From: an uncultured Porphyromonadaceae bacterium
GTDB lineage: Bacteria > Bacteroidota > Bacteroidia > Bacteroidales > Muribaculaceae
Reading direction: 5' to 3'
Length of the DNA stretch: 64,000 bases
Assembly (NCBI GenBank): GCA_900541555.1
Contig: UQKE01000006.1
Span: 1-64,000, forward strand
Both the position numbers and the translations under genes were made by a program. The notes below the pieces were generated by a model. That model made no database searches. It saw nothing but the letters and a program-made list of their open reading frames with translations, and had not been told where the DNA came from. Positions 17,183 through 26,139 of the stretch are shown piece by piece; positions within the stretch are counted from its first letter, which is position 1, and every line of letters starts with the position of its first letter.

Positions 17183-18100
17183 ATGCCAGTCCGAGTTCCC
17201 GACACGCTTCCCGCCATTGAAGATTTAAAACAAGAAAATATATTTGTCATCGGCGAAAAACGGGCATTGTCCCAAGACATACGGCCGCTGCATATTGCAG
17301 TCGTCAACTTAATGCCATTAAAACAATCGACAGAAACAGATTTGTTGCGGCTGTTATCCAATACGCCTCTCCAAATCAATCTTGATTTGGTCCTGCCATC
17401 GGGACATAAATGGAAGAATACGCCGGAAAGCCATTTAAACCAATTCTACAAACCTTTTGAAACAATCGCCGACAAGAAATACGACGGCATGATTATTACC
17501 GGCGCGCCTGTTGAAACAATTGCCTTCGAAGCTGTCGACTATTGGAGCCAACTCCAATACATTTTCGATTGGAGTCGTTCTCATGTGACATCCACTGTGT
17601 ATATATGCTGGGCAGCCCTTGCCGGTCTTTATCACAATTACGGAATTCAGAAATATCCACTCGACAAAAAAATATCGGGAGTCTATTCCCATCGGGTTTT
17701 AAACGCAAAAAACCCATTGATGCGCGGATTCGACGACATATTCTATGCTCCCCACAGCCGATATTTTGAAATACGAAAAAACGACATCCTCGCAACCAAA
17801 GGATTAGAAATATTGTCGGAAAGCGATGAATGCGGCGTTTATATCGTCATGGCCCGCAATGGACGAGAAATTTACATAACGGGACACTCCGAATATGCTC
17901 CCCTAACGTTAGATGCGGAATACCGAAGAGATTTGAAAAAGGGATTGAATCCCGACATCCCGCGACACTATTATCTCGACGATGATCCCCAAAAACCACC
18001 AATCGTGCGTTGGAGAAGCCATGCCAATTTATTATTCTCCAACTGGTTGAACTATTTTGTTTATCAAGAAACTCCTTATGACATTTGGAAGATAAAATGA
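17183..18100 (+). CDS. metA: Homoserine O-acyltransferase MetA, predicted acetyl type
   Basis: 305 residues from the ATG at 17183, chosen because MPVRVPDTLPA aligns with the conserved MetA N-terminus; an ATG six bases earlier (17177) is the alternative. It activates homoserine for methionine synthesis. The catalytic cysteine is C142 (YICWAALAG). The acyl-CoA specificity position, residue 111 in TGAPVE, is glutamate, as in the acetyl-CoA-using Bacillus enzymes, where E. coli MetA has glycine and uses succinyl-CoA. I therefore predict O-acetylhomoserine as product. No SAM riboswitch fits in the 19-base gap upstream. The stop overlaps the next start by 4 bases (ATGA). Confidence 0.95.
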   Translation: MPVRVPDTLPAIEDLKQENIFVIGEKRALSQDIRPLHIAVVNLMPLKQSTETDLLRLLSNTPLQINLDLVLPSGHKWKNTPESHLNQFYKPFETIADKKYDGMIITGAPVETIAFEAVDYWSQLQYIFDWSRSHVTSTVYICWAALAGLYHNYGIQKYPLDKKISGVYSHRVLNAKNPLMRGFDDIFYAPHSRYFEIRKNDILATKGLEILSESDECGVYIVMARNGREIYITGHSEYAPLTLDAEYRRDLKKGLNPDIPRHYYLDDDPQKPPIVRWRSHANLLFSNWLNYFVYQETPYDIWKIK

Positions 18101-19938
18101 GCGGAGAGCCTCGCAAAATAGAATTACTCGCCCCTGCAAAGAATGCAGAAATCGCTATTGCAGCGATTCGTCATGGCGCAGATGCTGTTTATATCGGAGC
18201 AGACCAATTCGGAGCAAGAGCATCCGCAGGAAATCCGATTGCCGACATTGCGCGAATCGTTGAGTTCGCACACCAATTCGATGCACGGATTTATGCCACA
18301 GTCAACACGATTCTATTCGACTCCGAACTGAAAAAGGCCGAAAAAATGATTCGCGACCTCTATATTGCCGGTGTTGATGCGCTGATAGTGCAAGACATGG
18401 GCATTTTGCGGCTCGACATCCCTCCTATCGCTCTGCATGCCAGCACACAATGCGATATTCGAACCCTTGAAAAAGCTCAATTCCTTGAAAAAGCCGGATT
18501 TTCCCGTCTCGTCCTTGCGCGGGAACTGACATGCGAGGAAATCCGCAACATTGCAAAAAACACACAAGCCGAAATCGAATGCTTCGTCCATGGCGCTCTC
18601 TGCGTATGTTATAGCGGACAATGCTATGCCAGTTGCGCATTTCGAAAACGAAGCGCCAATCGCGGGGAATGCGCGCAATTATGCCGCTTGCCTTACAATC
18701 TGACAGATTCCTCCGGCAGAGTTCTGCATGCAAACAAGCATTTCCTTTCGCTTCGCGATTTTAATATGAGCGATCGCATTGCCCAATTGGCTGACGCCGG
18801 CGTTTCTTCTTTCAAAATTGAAGGACGTTTGAAAGATACGGTTTATGTGAAAAATGTTACTGCACACTACCACCGGCTAATCAACGACCTATGCAGCCGA
18901 CATCCGGACAAATACATTCGCGCATCACGAGGGTTGACAACTATTAATTTTACACCGGACATCAATAAAAGTTTCAATCGACGATTCACGCACTATTTTT
19001 TCGACAACGACAATCCTGCGGAAAATCTTGCATCGTTCGACACGCCCAAATCGATCGGCGAACGATTCGGAAAAATATCCGGCATAAAGAATCAATCCAT
19101 ATTTGTCGACTCCGACAAATCAGCTGCCAATGGCGACGGTTTTGTCTTTTTCAACAAAAACAATAATCTGGAAGGATTCAGAGCGAACAAAACAGACCAC
19201 AATGCCATCATCCCTTTTGAAAAAATCGATATTTCCAAAGGGACTTGGCTTTACCGAAATTTCGACAAAACATTTACAGGCCGGCTTCAAAGCAACAATT
19301 CGGCCGATAGAAAACTCCCAATCGACATTGAATGTTGGCCGACGGCAACCGGATTTGCCGTAAAAGTTACCGGCGACGATGGTGTTTACGCCATCATCAA
19401 CATGACATCCGCAAACAATCCCAAAGCCAATACTTCCCAAGAAGAAACTCAAAAACGGATTTTGGGAAAATTGGGAGACACGCCGTTTTATTTGCGACAT
19501 TTCAACGCCGGTCACCTTGCAGAAATTTTTATACCGGCTTCCCTGTTGTCACAAGCCAAACGTCGCGCCATCAAAGCTTTTGAACATGCAAAAAAATCCG
19601 GATACCGATTCGAGCACCGCAAAACAGAAGACAAATCATTCCCATACATGGCTGACAGTATTACTTTTACAGGCAATGTTTCGAATAAAGCAGCAAGAAC
19701 CTTTTATACCGATCACGGTGTCAAAGCCATAGAGTACGCAATGGAATGCGGCGAAATGGATTCTTCCAATGCCATATTGATGACAACTCGTTATTGCCTG
19801 CGACGGGAATTAAACTGCTGCCTGAAAAAAGAAGGCAAAGAGAAATTGCCGGCACAACTATTTTTAGAGTCCGGCGATATTCGCTTTTCCGTGGAATTTG
19901 ATTGCAAACATTGCCAAATGCTTTTGAAAAAAGCATGA
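18097..19938 (+). CDS. U32 peptidase-family protein (RlhA/YegQ-like)
   Basis: 613 residues from the ATG at 18097, which overlaps the metA stop; a TTG four codons earlier is less likely. The N-terminal U32 barrel is clear: ELLAPAKNAEIAIAAIRHGA, GADAVYIGADQFGARA and LHASTQCDI. The conserved cysteine cluster lies in CVCYSGQCYASC and NRGECAQLCRLPY, which in relatives binds an iron-sulfur cluster. The C-terminal half (~400-600) corresponds to the extra domain of the long members such as RlhA, which hydroxylates 23S rRNA C2501. The modification role is inferred from family and length; the older peptidase label is probably wrong. It ends 6 bases from the convergent Nramp gene. Confidence 0.88.
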   Translation: MSGEPRKIELLAPAKNAEIAIAAIRHGADAVYIGADQFGARASAGNPIADIARIVEFAHQFDARIYATVNTILFDSELKKAEKMIRDLYIAGVDALIVQDMGILRLDIPPIALHASTQCDIRTLEKAQFLEKAGFSRLVLARELTCEEIRNIAKNTQAEIECFVHGALCVCYSGQCYASCAFRKRSANRGECAQLCRLPYNLTDSSGRVLHANKHFLSLRDFNMSDRIAQLADAGVSSFKIEGRLKDTVYVKNVTAHYHRLINDLCSRHPDKYIRASRGLTTINFTPDINKSFNRRFTHYFFDNDNPAENLASFDTPKSIGERFGKISGIKNQSIFVDSDKSAANGDGFVFFNKNNNLEGFRANKTDHNAIIPFEKIDISKGTWLYRNFDKTFTGRLQSNNSADRKLPIDIECWPTATGFAVKVTGDDGVYAIINMTSANNPKANTSQEETQKRILGKLGDTPFYLRHFNAGHLAEIFIPASLLSQAKRRAIKAFEHAKKSGYRFEHRKTEDKSFPYMADSITFTGNVSNKAARTFYTDHGVKAIEYAMECGEMDSSNAILMTTRYCLRRELNCCLKKEGKEKLPAQLFLESGDIRFSVEFDCKHCQMLLKKA

Positions 19939-19944
19939 AAGGCA

Positions 19945-21210
19945 TTATTTCAATGTGTCGACAAGAAGCAAAACATTCAATAGCGCGACAATGCCGGCAA
20001 TGGCATAAAGCACGATTTTTCCGAATCTCTTGTTCGCATATTGTCCCATCACGCGCTTTGACGATGTCAAATATATTTGCATAAACACAGTGAAAGGCAA
20101 CTGAATGCTGAGCGCCATCTGTGAAACCAACAGGCCTTGAAAAGGATCGGAAATGCAAAATATAATTGCCAAAGCCGACAACAACGACAAAAGCACTCCG
20201 ACAATTGAATGGCTGTCTTTTATATTGTATGACTCTCCAAAAATTCCGGAAAATATGGAACCGGCAGCCATGCCGCTTGTCACCGTCGACGACAAGCCTG
20301 CCATCAGCAACGCCAATGCGAAAACAACGGCCGCATTTTCTCCCAAAAGCGGTTTCAACATGGCTTGTGCCTCCGAAAGCTCTGATACATGCGCGCCAAT
20401 CGTATAAAAAGCGGAAGCTGCCAACAAAATCATAGCGCTATTAATCGCCCACCCGACCAACATTGAAAACAATGTATCGAAAAATTCATACTTCAAAGCT
20501 CGACGAATCGACAAATCATCCTTTTTGTGAAATTCCCGACTTTGCACGACTTCCGAATGGAGAAACAAATTATGAGGCATAACCACTGCCCCCAATACGC
20601 TCATCACAATAATCATGCTTCCCTCCGGCAACGACGGCACTACACTACACCTTGCCGCCTCTTGCCAATCTACATCGATTAAAAATATTTCATAAATAAA
20701 CGACAAGCCTATCACTGAAACAAATGCGATAATCGCTTTCTCGATTCGCTTATAAGAATTTGTGAAGAGCATGACGATGACAAACAACGTTGTCAATACT
20801 GCTCCCACCTTTATAGAAATTCCAAAAAGCATCTGCAATGCAATCGCGCCACCTAAAATTTCAGCCAGTGAAGTAGCCATCGATGCTAAAACTGCCGATG
20901 CCAAAACCGGACGAGAAATCCATGGAGCAACATATCGAGTGGCAGCCTCCGAAAGGCAAAGCCCTGTCACAATGCCAAGATGCGCCACGTTGTGTTGCAA
21001 AACAATCAGCATTATCGTCGACAAAGTGACCACCCACAACAGCATATAACCGAATTCCGAACCGGCTGCAAAATTAGAAGCCCAATTGCCCGGATCGATA
21101 AAACCTACCGTCACCAACAATCCGGGACCTATATAACGGAAGATATCCAACCCTCCCAAATACCTTGGATGGTCTTTTCGCCTTAAATCTTTTAAAATGT
21201 CGAACTTCAT
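19945..21210 (-). CDS. mntH: Nramp-family divalent metal transporter
   Basis: 421 residues with about eleven hydrophobic segments. Both metal-site motifs are intact: DPGNW in the first membrane helix (VGFIDPGNWASNFAAG) and MPHN in the sixth (GAVVMPHNLFLHS). These supply the Asp, Asn and Met ligands for Mn(II)/Fe(II), taken up with protons across the inner membrane. It is monocistronic and divergent from yraN, with 44 bases between the starts. I see no clean -7 box or metal-regulator operator in that short gap. A Fur-family regulator gene is encoded 3 kb away. Confidence 0.93.
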   Translation of the reverse strand: MKFDILKDLRRKDHPRYLGGLDIFRYIGPGLLVTVGFIDPGNWASNFAAGSEFGYMLLWVVTLSTIMLIVLQHNVAHLGIVTGLCLSEAATRYVAPWISRPVLASAVLASMATSLAEILGGAIALQMLFGISIKVGAVLTTLFVIVMLFTNSYKRIEKAIIAFVSVIGLSFIYEIFLIDVDWQEAARCSVVPSLPEGSMIIVMSVLGAVVMPHNLFLHSEVVQSREFHKKDDLSIRRALKYEFFDTLFSMLVGWAINSAMILLAASAFYTIGAHVSELSEAQAMLKPLLGENAAVVFALALLMAGLSSTVTSGMAAGSIFSGIFGESYNIKDSHSIVGVLLSLLSALAIIFCISDPFQGLLVSQMALSIQLPFTVFMQIYLTSSKRVMGQYANKRFGKIVLYAIAGIVALLNVLLLVDTLK

Positions 21211-21254
21211 TGTATCAGCAAAAAAACATTATCTTTACATTAAAATCAACAAAT

Positions 21255-21644
21255 ATGGCAAAGCATAATATTTTCGGGAAAAAAGGAGAAGAAGCAGCTT
21301 TCGAGGTTTTACTCAAAAATGGCTATCTCATTCGCGACCGAAATTGGAGATGCGGCAAATATGAAATTGACATTGTAGCCGAGAAAAACAACCGTATCAT
21401 CATCGTCGAAGTGAAAACTCGGAAAGAACATATTCCCGACATTTCACAAGTCATCACACGCGCCAAAATACGCCATTTAATAGCAGCCGGAAATGCTTAT
21501 CTGAGCTTTTTCAGATTGTCGAACGAAATTCAATTCGATGTAATCCTTATCACAGGCGAAAATGAAAACGACTTCACCGTCGAGCATATTCCGGATGCAT
21601 TCATGGCGCCATTGCAAACGTATGGTCAATCATCCAATTTATGA
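21255..21644 (+). CDS. UPF0102 family protein YraN
   Basis: 129 residues from the ATG at 21255 (start KHNIFGKKGEEAAFEVL); a longer frame to 21165 would run back into the divergent transporter gene and is rejected. The family has a restriction-endonuclease-like fold. The core is visible as NWRCGKYEIDIVAEKNNRIIIVEVKTRKE in pieces: the Asp of EIDIV and the E-x-K of VEVKTR are the expected metal-site residues. Its role in other bacteria is unsettled, probably Holliday-junction or DNA-repair related. Its 3' end overlaps the convergent DUF1015 gene by 19 bases. Confidence 0.9.
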   Translation: MAKHNIFGKKGEEAAFEVLLKNGYLIRDRNWRCGKYEIDIVAEKNNRIIIVEVKTRKEHIPDISQVITRAKIRHLIAAGNAYLSFFRLSNEIQFDVILITGENENDFTVEHIPDAFMAPLQTYGQSSNL

Positions 21645-22873
21645 ATGACAAGACCCGAACGGAGTTTCGGTTCGAACCATGTTGTTTTGGGAGGCATTAT
21701 GTTTCCGGTATCGGCAATTTTTATGATTTGTCCCATTGTGACCGGATATAGTGCCAAAGCCAATTTCATTTCTCCGCTATCCACCCTGCGTTTCAGTTCT
21801 TCCAACCCACGAATGCCGCCAACAAAATCAATCCGCTTGTCGCTTCGCAAATCCGTAATGCCTAAAACATCCCGCAATATCAAATCCGAAGAGATTGTGA
21901 CATCCAAACTGCCTATTGGATCATCATCGTCGTACGTTCCTTGCTTGGCCGTCAGTGAATACCATTCCCCGTTCAAATAAAGCGAGAAGTTATGCAAATG
22001 TTGAGGCTTGTAAACGTCTGTTCCTTTATTCTCAACCACAAAATTATCTGCCAAACGAGCCATGAATTCCGATTCCGACAAACCATTCAAGTCGCGCACA
22101 AGGCGGTTGTAATCAATCACATGCAGGTGTGATGCAGGAAAACATACCGCAAGGAAATAATTGTATTCCTCATTTCCGGTATGATTCGGATTGGCATCGG
22201 CCATCTCTTTTCCCACCAAGGCGGCGGCAGCGCTTCGATGATGTCCGTCCGCAATATACATGTTGGGAATTCCACTAAACAGAGCGGTTATGCGCGAAAT
22301 TGTCTCATCATCGTCGACCACCCAAAAATGATGCCCGAAGCCATCGGCAGCAACGAAGTCATAAACCGGCTCTTTTGCCGTCACTTCTTTCAAAACAGCC
22401 TCCAACTCCGCATTATCGGGAAATGTAAAAAAGACTGGTTCGATGTTGGCACGATTGATTCGGACATGCTTCATGCGGTCTTCTTCTTTATCGCGCCTTG
22501 TCAATTCATGTTTCTTTATGCGGCCGGACATATAATCTTCCACGCTGGCAGCAACGACAAATCCATATTGCGTCCGCCCGTCCATCGTTTGGGCATATAC
22601 ATAATAGCAAGGCTTTTCATCTTGAACAAGCCATCCTTTATCTTGGAACTTTTTAAAATTTTCAACCGCTTTTGCATATACTTCCGGTGCATGTTCGTCG
22701 GTTCCCGGTGCAAAATCAATTTCCGGTCGAATAATATGATAAAGCGACTTTTCGTTGCCTTCCGCTTCGATTCGGGCTTCTTCAGAATTTAGCACGTCAT
22801 ACGGACGCGATGCCACTTCTGTCACAAATTCCACAGGCGGACGAACGCCTTTAAACGGCCTAACCTTTGCCAT
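21626..22873 (-). CDS. DUF1015 family protein
   Basis: 415 residues, typical. The start AKVRPFKGVRPP, the ASRPYDVLNSEEA segment and the ADGHHRSAAA block are the signatures of this conserved but uncharacterised family. In other Bacteroides-type genomes, as I recall, it neighbours serC and serA, and those genes are 14 kb away here, so it may have a metabolic kinase-like or phosphatase-like role. That is inference only. It lies 20 bases downstream of purA on the same strand and may be cotranscribed with fur-purA. Confidence 0.88.
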   Translation of the reverse strand: MAKVRPFKGVRPPVEFVTEVASRPYDVLNSEEARIEAEGNEKSLYHIIRPEIDFAPGTDEHAPEVYAKAVENFKKFQDKGWLVQDEKPCYYVYAQTMDGRTQYGFVVAASVEDYMSGRIKKHELTRRDKEEDRMKHVRINRANIEPVFFTFPDNAELEAVLKEVTAKEPVYDFVAADGFGHHFWVVDDDETISRITALFSGIPNMYIADGHHRSAAAALVGKEMADANPNHTGNEEYNYFLAVCFPASHLHVIDYNRLVRDLNGLSESEFMARLADNFVVENKGTDVYKPQHLHNFSLYLNGEWYSLTAKQGTYDDDDPIGSLDVTISSDLILRDVLGITDLRSDKRIDFVGGIRGLEELKRRVDSGEMKLALALYPVTMGQIIKIADTGNIMPPKTTWFEPKLRSGLVIHKLDD

Positions 22874-22893
22874 AACGCAGTATATTATTTGTT

Positions 22894-24165
22894 CTATTTA
22901 AAACTTTTTCTTACAATCGTTTGCTCTCTGTCAGGTCCTACCGACAAAATTGTAATTGGCACTTGCAATTCACTTTCAAGGAATGCAACATAGCGATTGA
23001 ACGCTTCCGGAAAATCGTCTTCCTTCTTCACACGCGACATATCGGCGCTCCATCCTTCCAATTCTTTATATACAGGCTCGATTTTTCCCTCAATCGAGAA
23101 TGGAAAATCGCGAGTTTCAGCTCCATCTATCTTATACGCCGTGCAAGCTTTTATTGTTGGGAACGAATCGAGCACGTCGCTTTTCATCATTATCAATTGC
23201 GTAACGCCGTTCAACATGATGGCATAACGCAACGCGACAAGGTCAATCCAGCCGCAACGGCGTTCACGTCCCGTCACTGCGCCGTATTCATGTCCGAGAT
23301 CCCGAATCTTCTTGCCGGTTTCATCAAACAATTCCGTCGGAAACGGACCGCTACCGACACGTGTGCAATAGGCTTTGAATATCCCATACACTTCACCTAT
23401 TTTATTCGGAGCCACGCCAAGTCCTGTGCATGCTCCGGCACAAACCGTGTTGGAGGATGTCACAAATGGATATGATCCGAAATCCACATCGAGCATCGTG
23501 CCTTGCGCGCCTTCACACAGCACGCGTTTTCCTTCCGACAAGAGACGGTTCACATAATGTTCGCTATCGATCAATTCATATTCTTTCAAATAATCGATTG
23601 CTTCAAACCATTTTTGTTCCAAATCTTCGACATTGGCTTCCATGCCCATCATTTTCAGCATGTCGGCATGTTTAGCCTTTGCCACAGCGTATTTTTCTTC
23701 GAAATCATGGAAAATATCGCCTACGCGCAAACCATTGCGCCCGACTTTGTCCGTATATGTCGGTCCGATTCCTTTTCCCGTCGTGCCGATTTTTGAAGCG
23801 CCTTTGCGTTTTTCATTGGCGGCATCGAGCAATCGATGGGTCGGCATTATCAAATGTGCTTTCTTTGATATTTTCAAAACACGTTTGAGAGCCACACCGC
23901 TTCTTTCCAAGGCTTCGGCCTCTTCCTTGAACAACACAGGATCGAGCACAACGCCGTTGCCTATAATATTTATTTGCCCCTGCTGAAATATTCCGGACGG
24001 AATCGAACGCAATACATATTTTTTTCCTTCAAATTCTAATGTATGACCAGCATTCGGCCCACCTTGAAATCGAGCCACAGCATCGTAACGCGGCGTCAAC
24101 ACATCCACCACTTTTCCTTTGCCTTCATCGCCCCATTGCAATCCCAAGAGCACATCTACTTTCAT
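22894..24165 (-). CDS. purA: Adenylosuccinate synthase
   Basis: 423 residues, normal. It joins IMP and aspartate with GTP to make adenylosuccinate, the first committed step to AMP. The P-loop GLQWGDEGKGKVVDVL is at residues ~6-21, with the catalytic Asp and Lys inside it. QGGPNAGHT and the C-terminal SVGPDREQTI guanine-binding segment are present. Its ATG overlaps the fur stop (ATGA), so translation is coupled to the regulator gene. Nothing is truncated. Confidence 0.97.
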   Translation of the reverse strand: MKVDVLLGLQWGDEGKGKVVDVLTPRYDAVARFQGGPNAGHTLEFEGKKYVLRSIPSGIFQQGQINIIGNGVVLDPVLFKEEAEALERSGVALKRVLKISKKAHLIMPTHRLLDAANEKRKGASKIGTTGKGIGPTYTDKVGRNGLRVGDIFHDFEEKYAVAKAKHADMLKMMGMEANVEDLEQKWFEAIDYLKEYELIDSEHYVNRLLSEGKRVLCEGAQGTMLDVDFGSYPFVTSSNTVCAGACTGLGVAPNKIGEVYGIFKAYCTRVGSGPFPTELFDETGKKIRDLGHEYGAVTGRERRCGWIDLVALRYAIMLNGVTQLIMMKSDVLDSFPTIKACTAYKIDGAETRDFPFSIEGKIEPVYKELEGWSADMSRVKKEDDFPEAFNRYVAFLESELQVPITILSVGPDREQTIVRKSFK

Positions 24166-24671
24166 AGTTTTGTCTTTTTTAATTCTGTATTTTTATTTGT
24201 CTTTTTAATATTTCTCTTTTTTCTGCGCAAGCAAGTCGAACAAATGCCATAAACATAAAGCGAAATATACGACGTATTGAATGTGCCATATTTCCGCATA
24301 CCTATCTGGCGCATCAATTCGGGATCTTTCACTTCCTTTATTTTGCCACACTCCGTACATATCAAATGATGATGATTACCGGAGCTAATCACCTTCTCAT
24401 ATAGAGCTTGACTGGTTCCGAATTGGTGTTTTCTCACAATACCGCATTCACAAAACAATTCGATAGTATTGTAGACTGTCGACCGGCTTACATGATACGA
24501 ACGAGCATCCATTTCGGCATACAATGTATCTACCCCGAAATGGTCATTATGAGAAAAAACAGCTTCCAAAATGGCAAACCGTTCCGGAGTTTTGCGCAAT
24601 TTCCGACTGTCCAGAAACTCCGTCAACTTTGTACGTGCGATAAAAAACGATTTGTCGTCCGTTGTTGTCAT
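24162..24671 (-). CDS. Fur-family transcriptional regulator
   Basis: 169 residues. Winged-helix DNA-binding part at ~15-90 (LRKTPERFAILEAVF, VSRSTVYNTIELFCECGIV), then the dimerisation and metal domain with GNHHHLICTECGKIKEV. Structural zinc cysteines are the pair in CTECG and the second pair in CSTCLRRKKR. Whether it senses iron, zinc, manganese or peroxide cannot be told. Its stop overlaps purA by 4 bases, an odd partner for a metal regulator. A -7 box lies ~55 bases upstream. Confidence 0.92.
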   Translation of the reverse strand: MTTTDDKSFFIARTKLTEFLDSRKLRKTPERFAILEAVFSHNDHFGVDTLYAEMDARSYHVSRSTVYNTIELFCECGIVRKHQFGTSQALYEKVISSGNHHHLICTECGKIKEVKDPELMRQIGMRKYGTFNTSYISLYVYGICSTCLRRKKRNIKKTNKNTELKKTKL

Positions 24672-24726
24672 TGCTTGTATCGTTAGTGCTATTGCAATTC
24701 AATTTATCATGCAATATCATCATCTA

Positions 24727-24734
24727 CAAAGTTA
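24727..24734 (-). promoter_or_regulatory. -7 box (TAACTTTG on the - strand) for fur-purA
   Basis: CAAAGTTA on the + strand reads TAACTTTG on the - strand, ending 56 bases before the fur ATG. A TTG is 22 bases further upstream (CAA at 24757-24759), one base beyond the usual spacing. Confidence 0.5.
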
Positions 24735-24793
24735 CGGAAAATTCATCGAAATCATACAAGAAATTTCAAAGATTGAGAAAACCATACAAATCA

Positions 24794-24826
24794 AAAGCGG
24801 GCACGCATTGCAGACGTGCCCGCTTT
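24794..24826 (-). terminator. Intrinsic terminator after the gyrA-TPR operon
   Basis: AAAGCGGGCACG (24794-24805) pairs perfectly with CGTGCCCGCTTT (24815-24826) across a 9-base loop. On the - strand the sequence after it is only moderately T-rich. It lies 24 bases past the TPR gene's stop and is opposite the fur promoter, so it also insulates the two. Confidence 0.8.
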
Positions 24827-24849
24827 CAAAATATTTTAAAAACCAAAAA

Positions 24850-26121
24850 TTACATGCCCATGCTTTCCAATTCGGCTTCCATGCCCAATTGATAATAGAC
24901 GTTGCTCAACAAATTTTTTGTTTGACTGTCAGTCGGATTAAGCTGATATGCTTTTTCCATATAAGGCAATGCTTCTTTGTAAAGCGGATCGATTTGAGTT
25001 TCTTTAAATTGCTTGTATTGCAAACCCTGCAATGAGGAATTTTCCTCGTTCAAGTTGAACGCTTTTTTAATCAACATACGTCCGGCATTAAATTGCGCCA
25101 TAGCCAAATTAGGATTCAATTCCACGCCTTTCTTGAAGCACTCCAAAGCGCCCTCATCATCTTTCAATTGTTCCAATGTCACGCCTTTCAGATTATAAAG
25201 CGACGCTTCTGTCGGGTTATTGGCAATTGCTTGGTCGATCAACGCACGAGCTTCTTCGTAGCGGCCCTTGTTGACATTGTCATTAATAATGATTGTTATG
25301 TATTGCGAATCTTGATCGCCATACAAAGGCATAGCCTCTTTTGCAATGGCAACAATGCCATCCAATGCCGTGCTGTCGTTTTCTTCATTGTAAAGGCTCA
25401 CATAGCAGCTCAAAGCATAATCATAGGCATTTTTATCTTTAAATCCGCGATTACGAGCGCTTTCGAAAAGTCGCAAAGCCTCTCTCAAATTGTTGCCTTG
25501 CCACGAAGCCAATCCGCGATTGTATTCGATTTCTGCCAAAAGCGTATCGGCAACCAAGAATTTGTCGCGCTCTGCAATGCCCGAAGTCGGCATATTCACA
25601 TAAACGCCCCATGCATCGCTTGCTTCTTTGTATTTGCCAATGTTGTAAAACAGCAATCCGGCATTATAGAAGTTGTTATAATGCCCTACCAGCTCATTAA
25701 TAATATCTTTGGAATATTTAGTTTTAACCTTGATATTCCCTTTCTTGTCATATTTATACGAACCGTCCTTGTTTGTTTCTTTCACGGAATCCAAGGGCAA
25801 TGCCGTCATCGAGTAGTCGTAGGCTTTCATCAAAGAGGTTGCCATCAACAATGTGTCAACCGATTGGCCAAGTTGGGCACTCACCTCGCTTTGATCGTAG
25901 ATACCATAGTTTGCCTTGCTTGCAACAAACCATGTTTTAGCATCATTTTTGGTTTCCTCATTGGTTAATGCAGGAATAATGTTCTGCGCGGCAGCCTTAT
26001 ACGCATCTACCTTCACATTGAATCCGCCAATCGCGTCTTCCACATCGTCGACAAGATTCTTTTGCGCAAACGCTCCAAATGTCGTCAAAGCGCAAAGCAT
26101 TAAAATTGATTTTCTTTTCAT
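24850..26121 (-). CDS. Secreted TPR-repeat protein
   Basis: 423 residues. Signal peptide at ~1-19 (LMLCALTTFGAFAQ). Tetratricopeptide repeats fill much of the remainder, e.g. YYNLG-type turns around GLLFYNIGKYKEASDAW (~150), EARALIDQAIANNPTEASLYNLKG (in parts, ~285) and GALECFKKGVELNPNLAMAQFNAG (in parts, ~320). Likely a periplasmic scaffold; no enzyme motif. It starts 18 bases after gyrA and is probably cotranscribed with it. Confidence 0.8.
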   Translation of the reverse strand: MKRKSILMLCALTTFGAFAQKNLVDDVEDAIGGFNVKVDAYKAAAQNIIPALTNEETKNDAKTWFVASKANYGIYDQSEVSAQLGQSVDTLLMATSLMKAYDYSMTALPLDSVKETNKDGSYKYDKKGNIKVKTKYSKDIINELVGHYNNFYNAGLLFYNIGKYKEASDAWGVYVNMPTSGIAERDKFLVADTLLAEIEYNRGLASWQGNNLREALRLFESARNRGFKDKNAYDYALSCYVSLYNEENDSTALDGIVAIAKEAMPLYGDQDSQYITIIINDNVNKGRYEEARALIDQAIANNPTEASLYNLKGVTLEQLKDDEGALECFKKGVELNPNLAMAQFNAGRMLIKKAFNLNEENSSLQGLQYKQFKETQIDPLYKEALPYMEKAYQLNPTDSQTKNLLSNVYYQLGMEAELESMGM

Positions 26122-26139
26122 CGCTTATTAAATTAATGT

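Noticed and set aside
21165-21254. N-terminal extension of yraN
   Set aside because: It runs into the divergent Nramp gene and lacks similarity to the family; the ATG at 21255 gives the standard protein.
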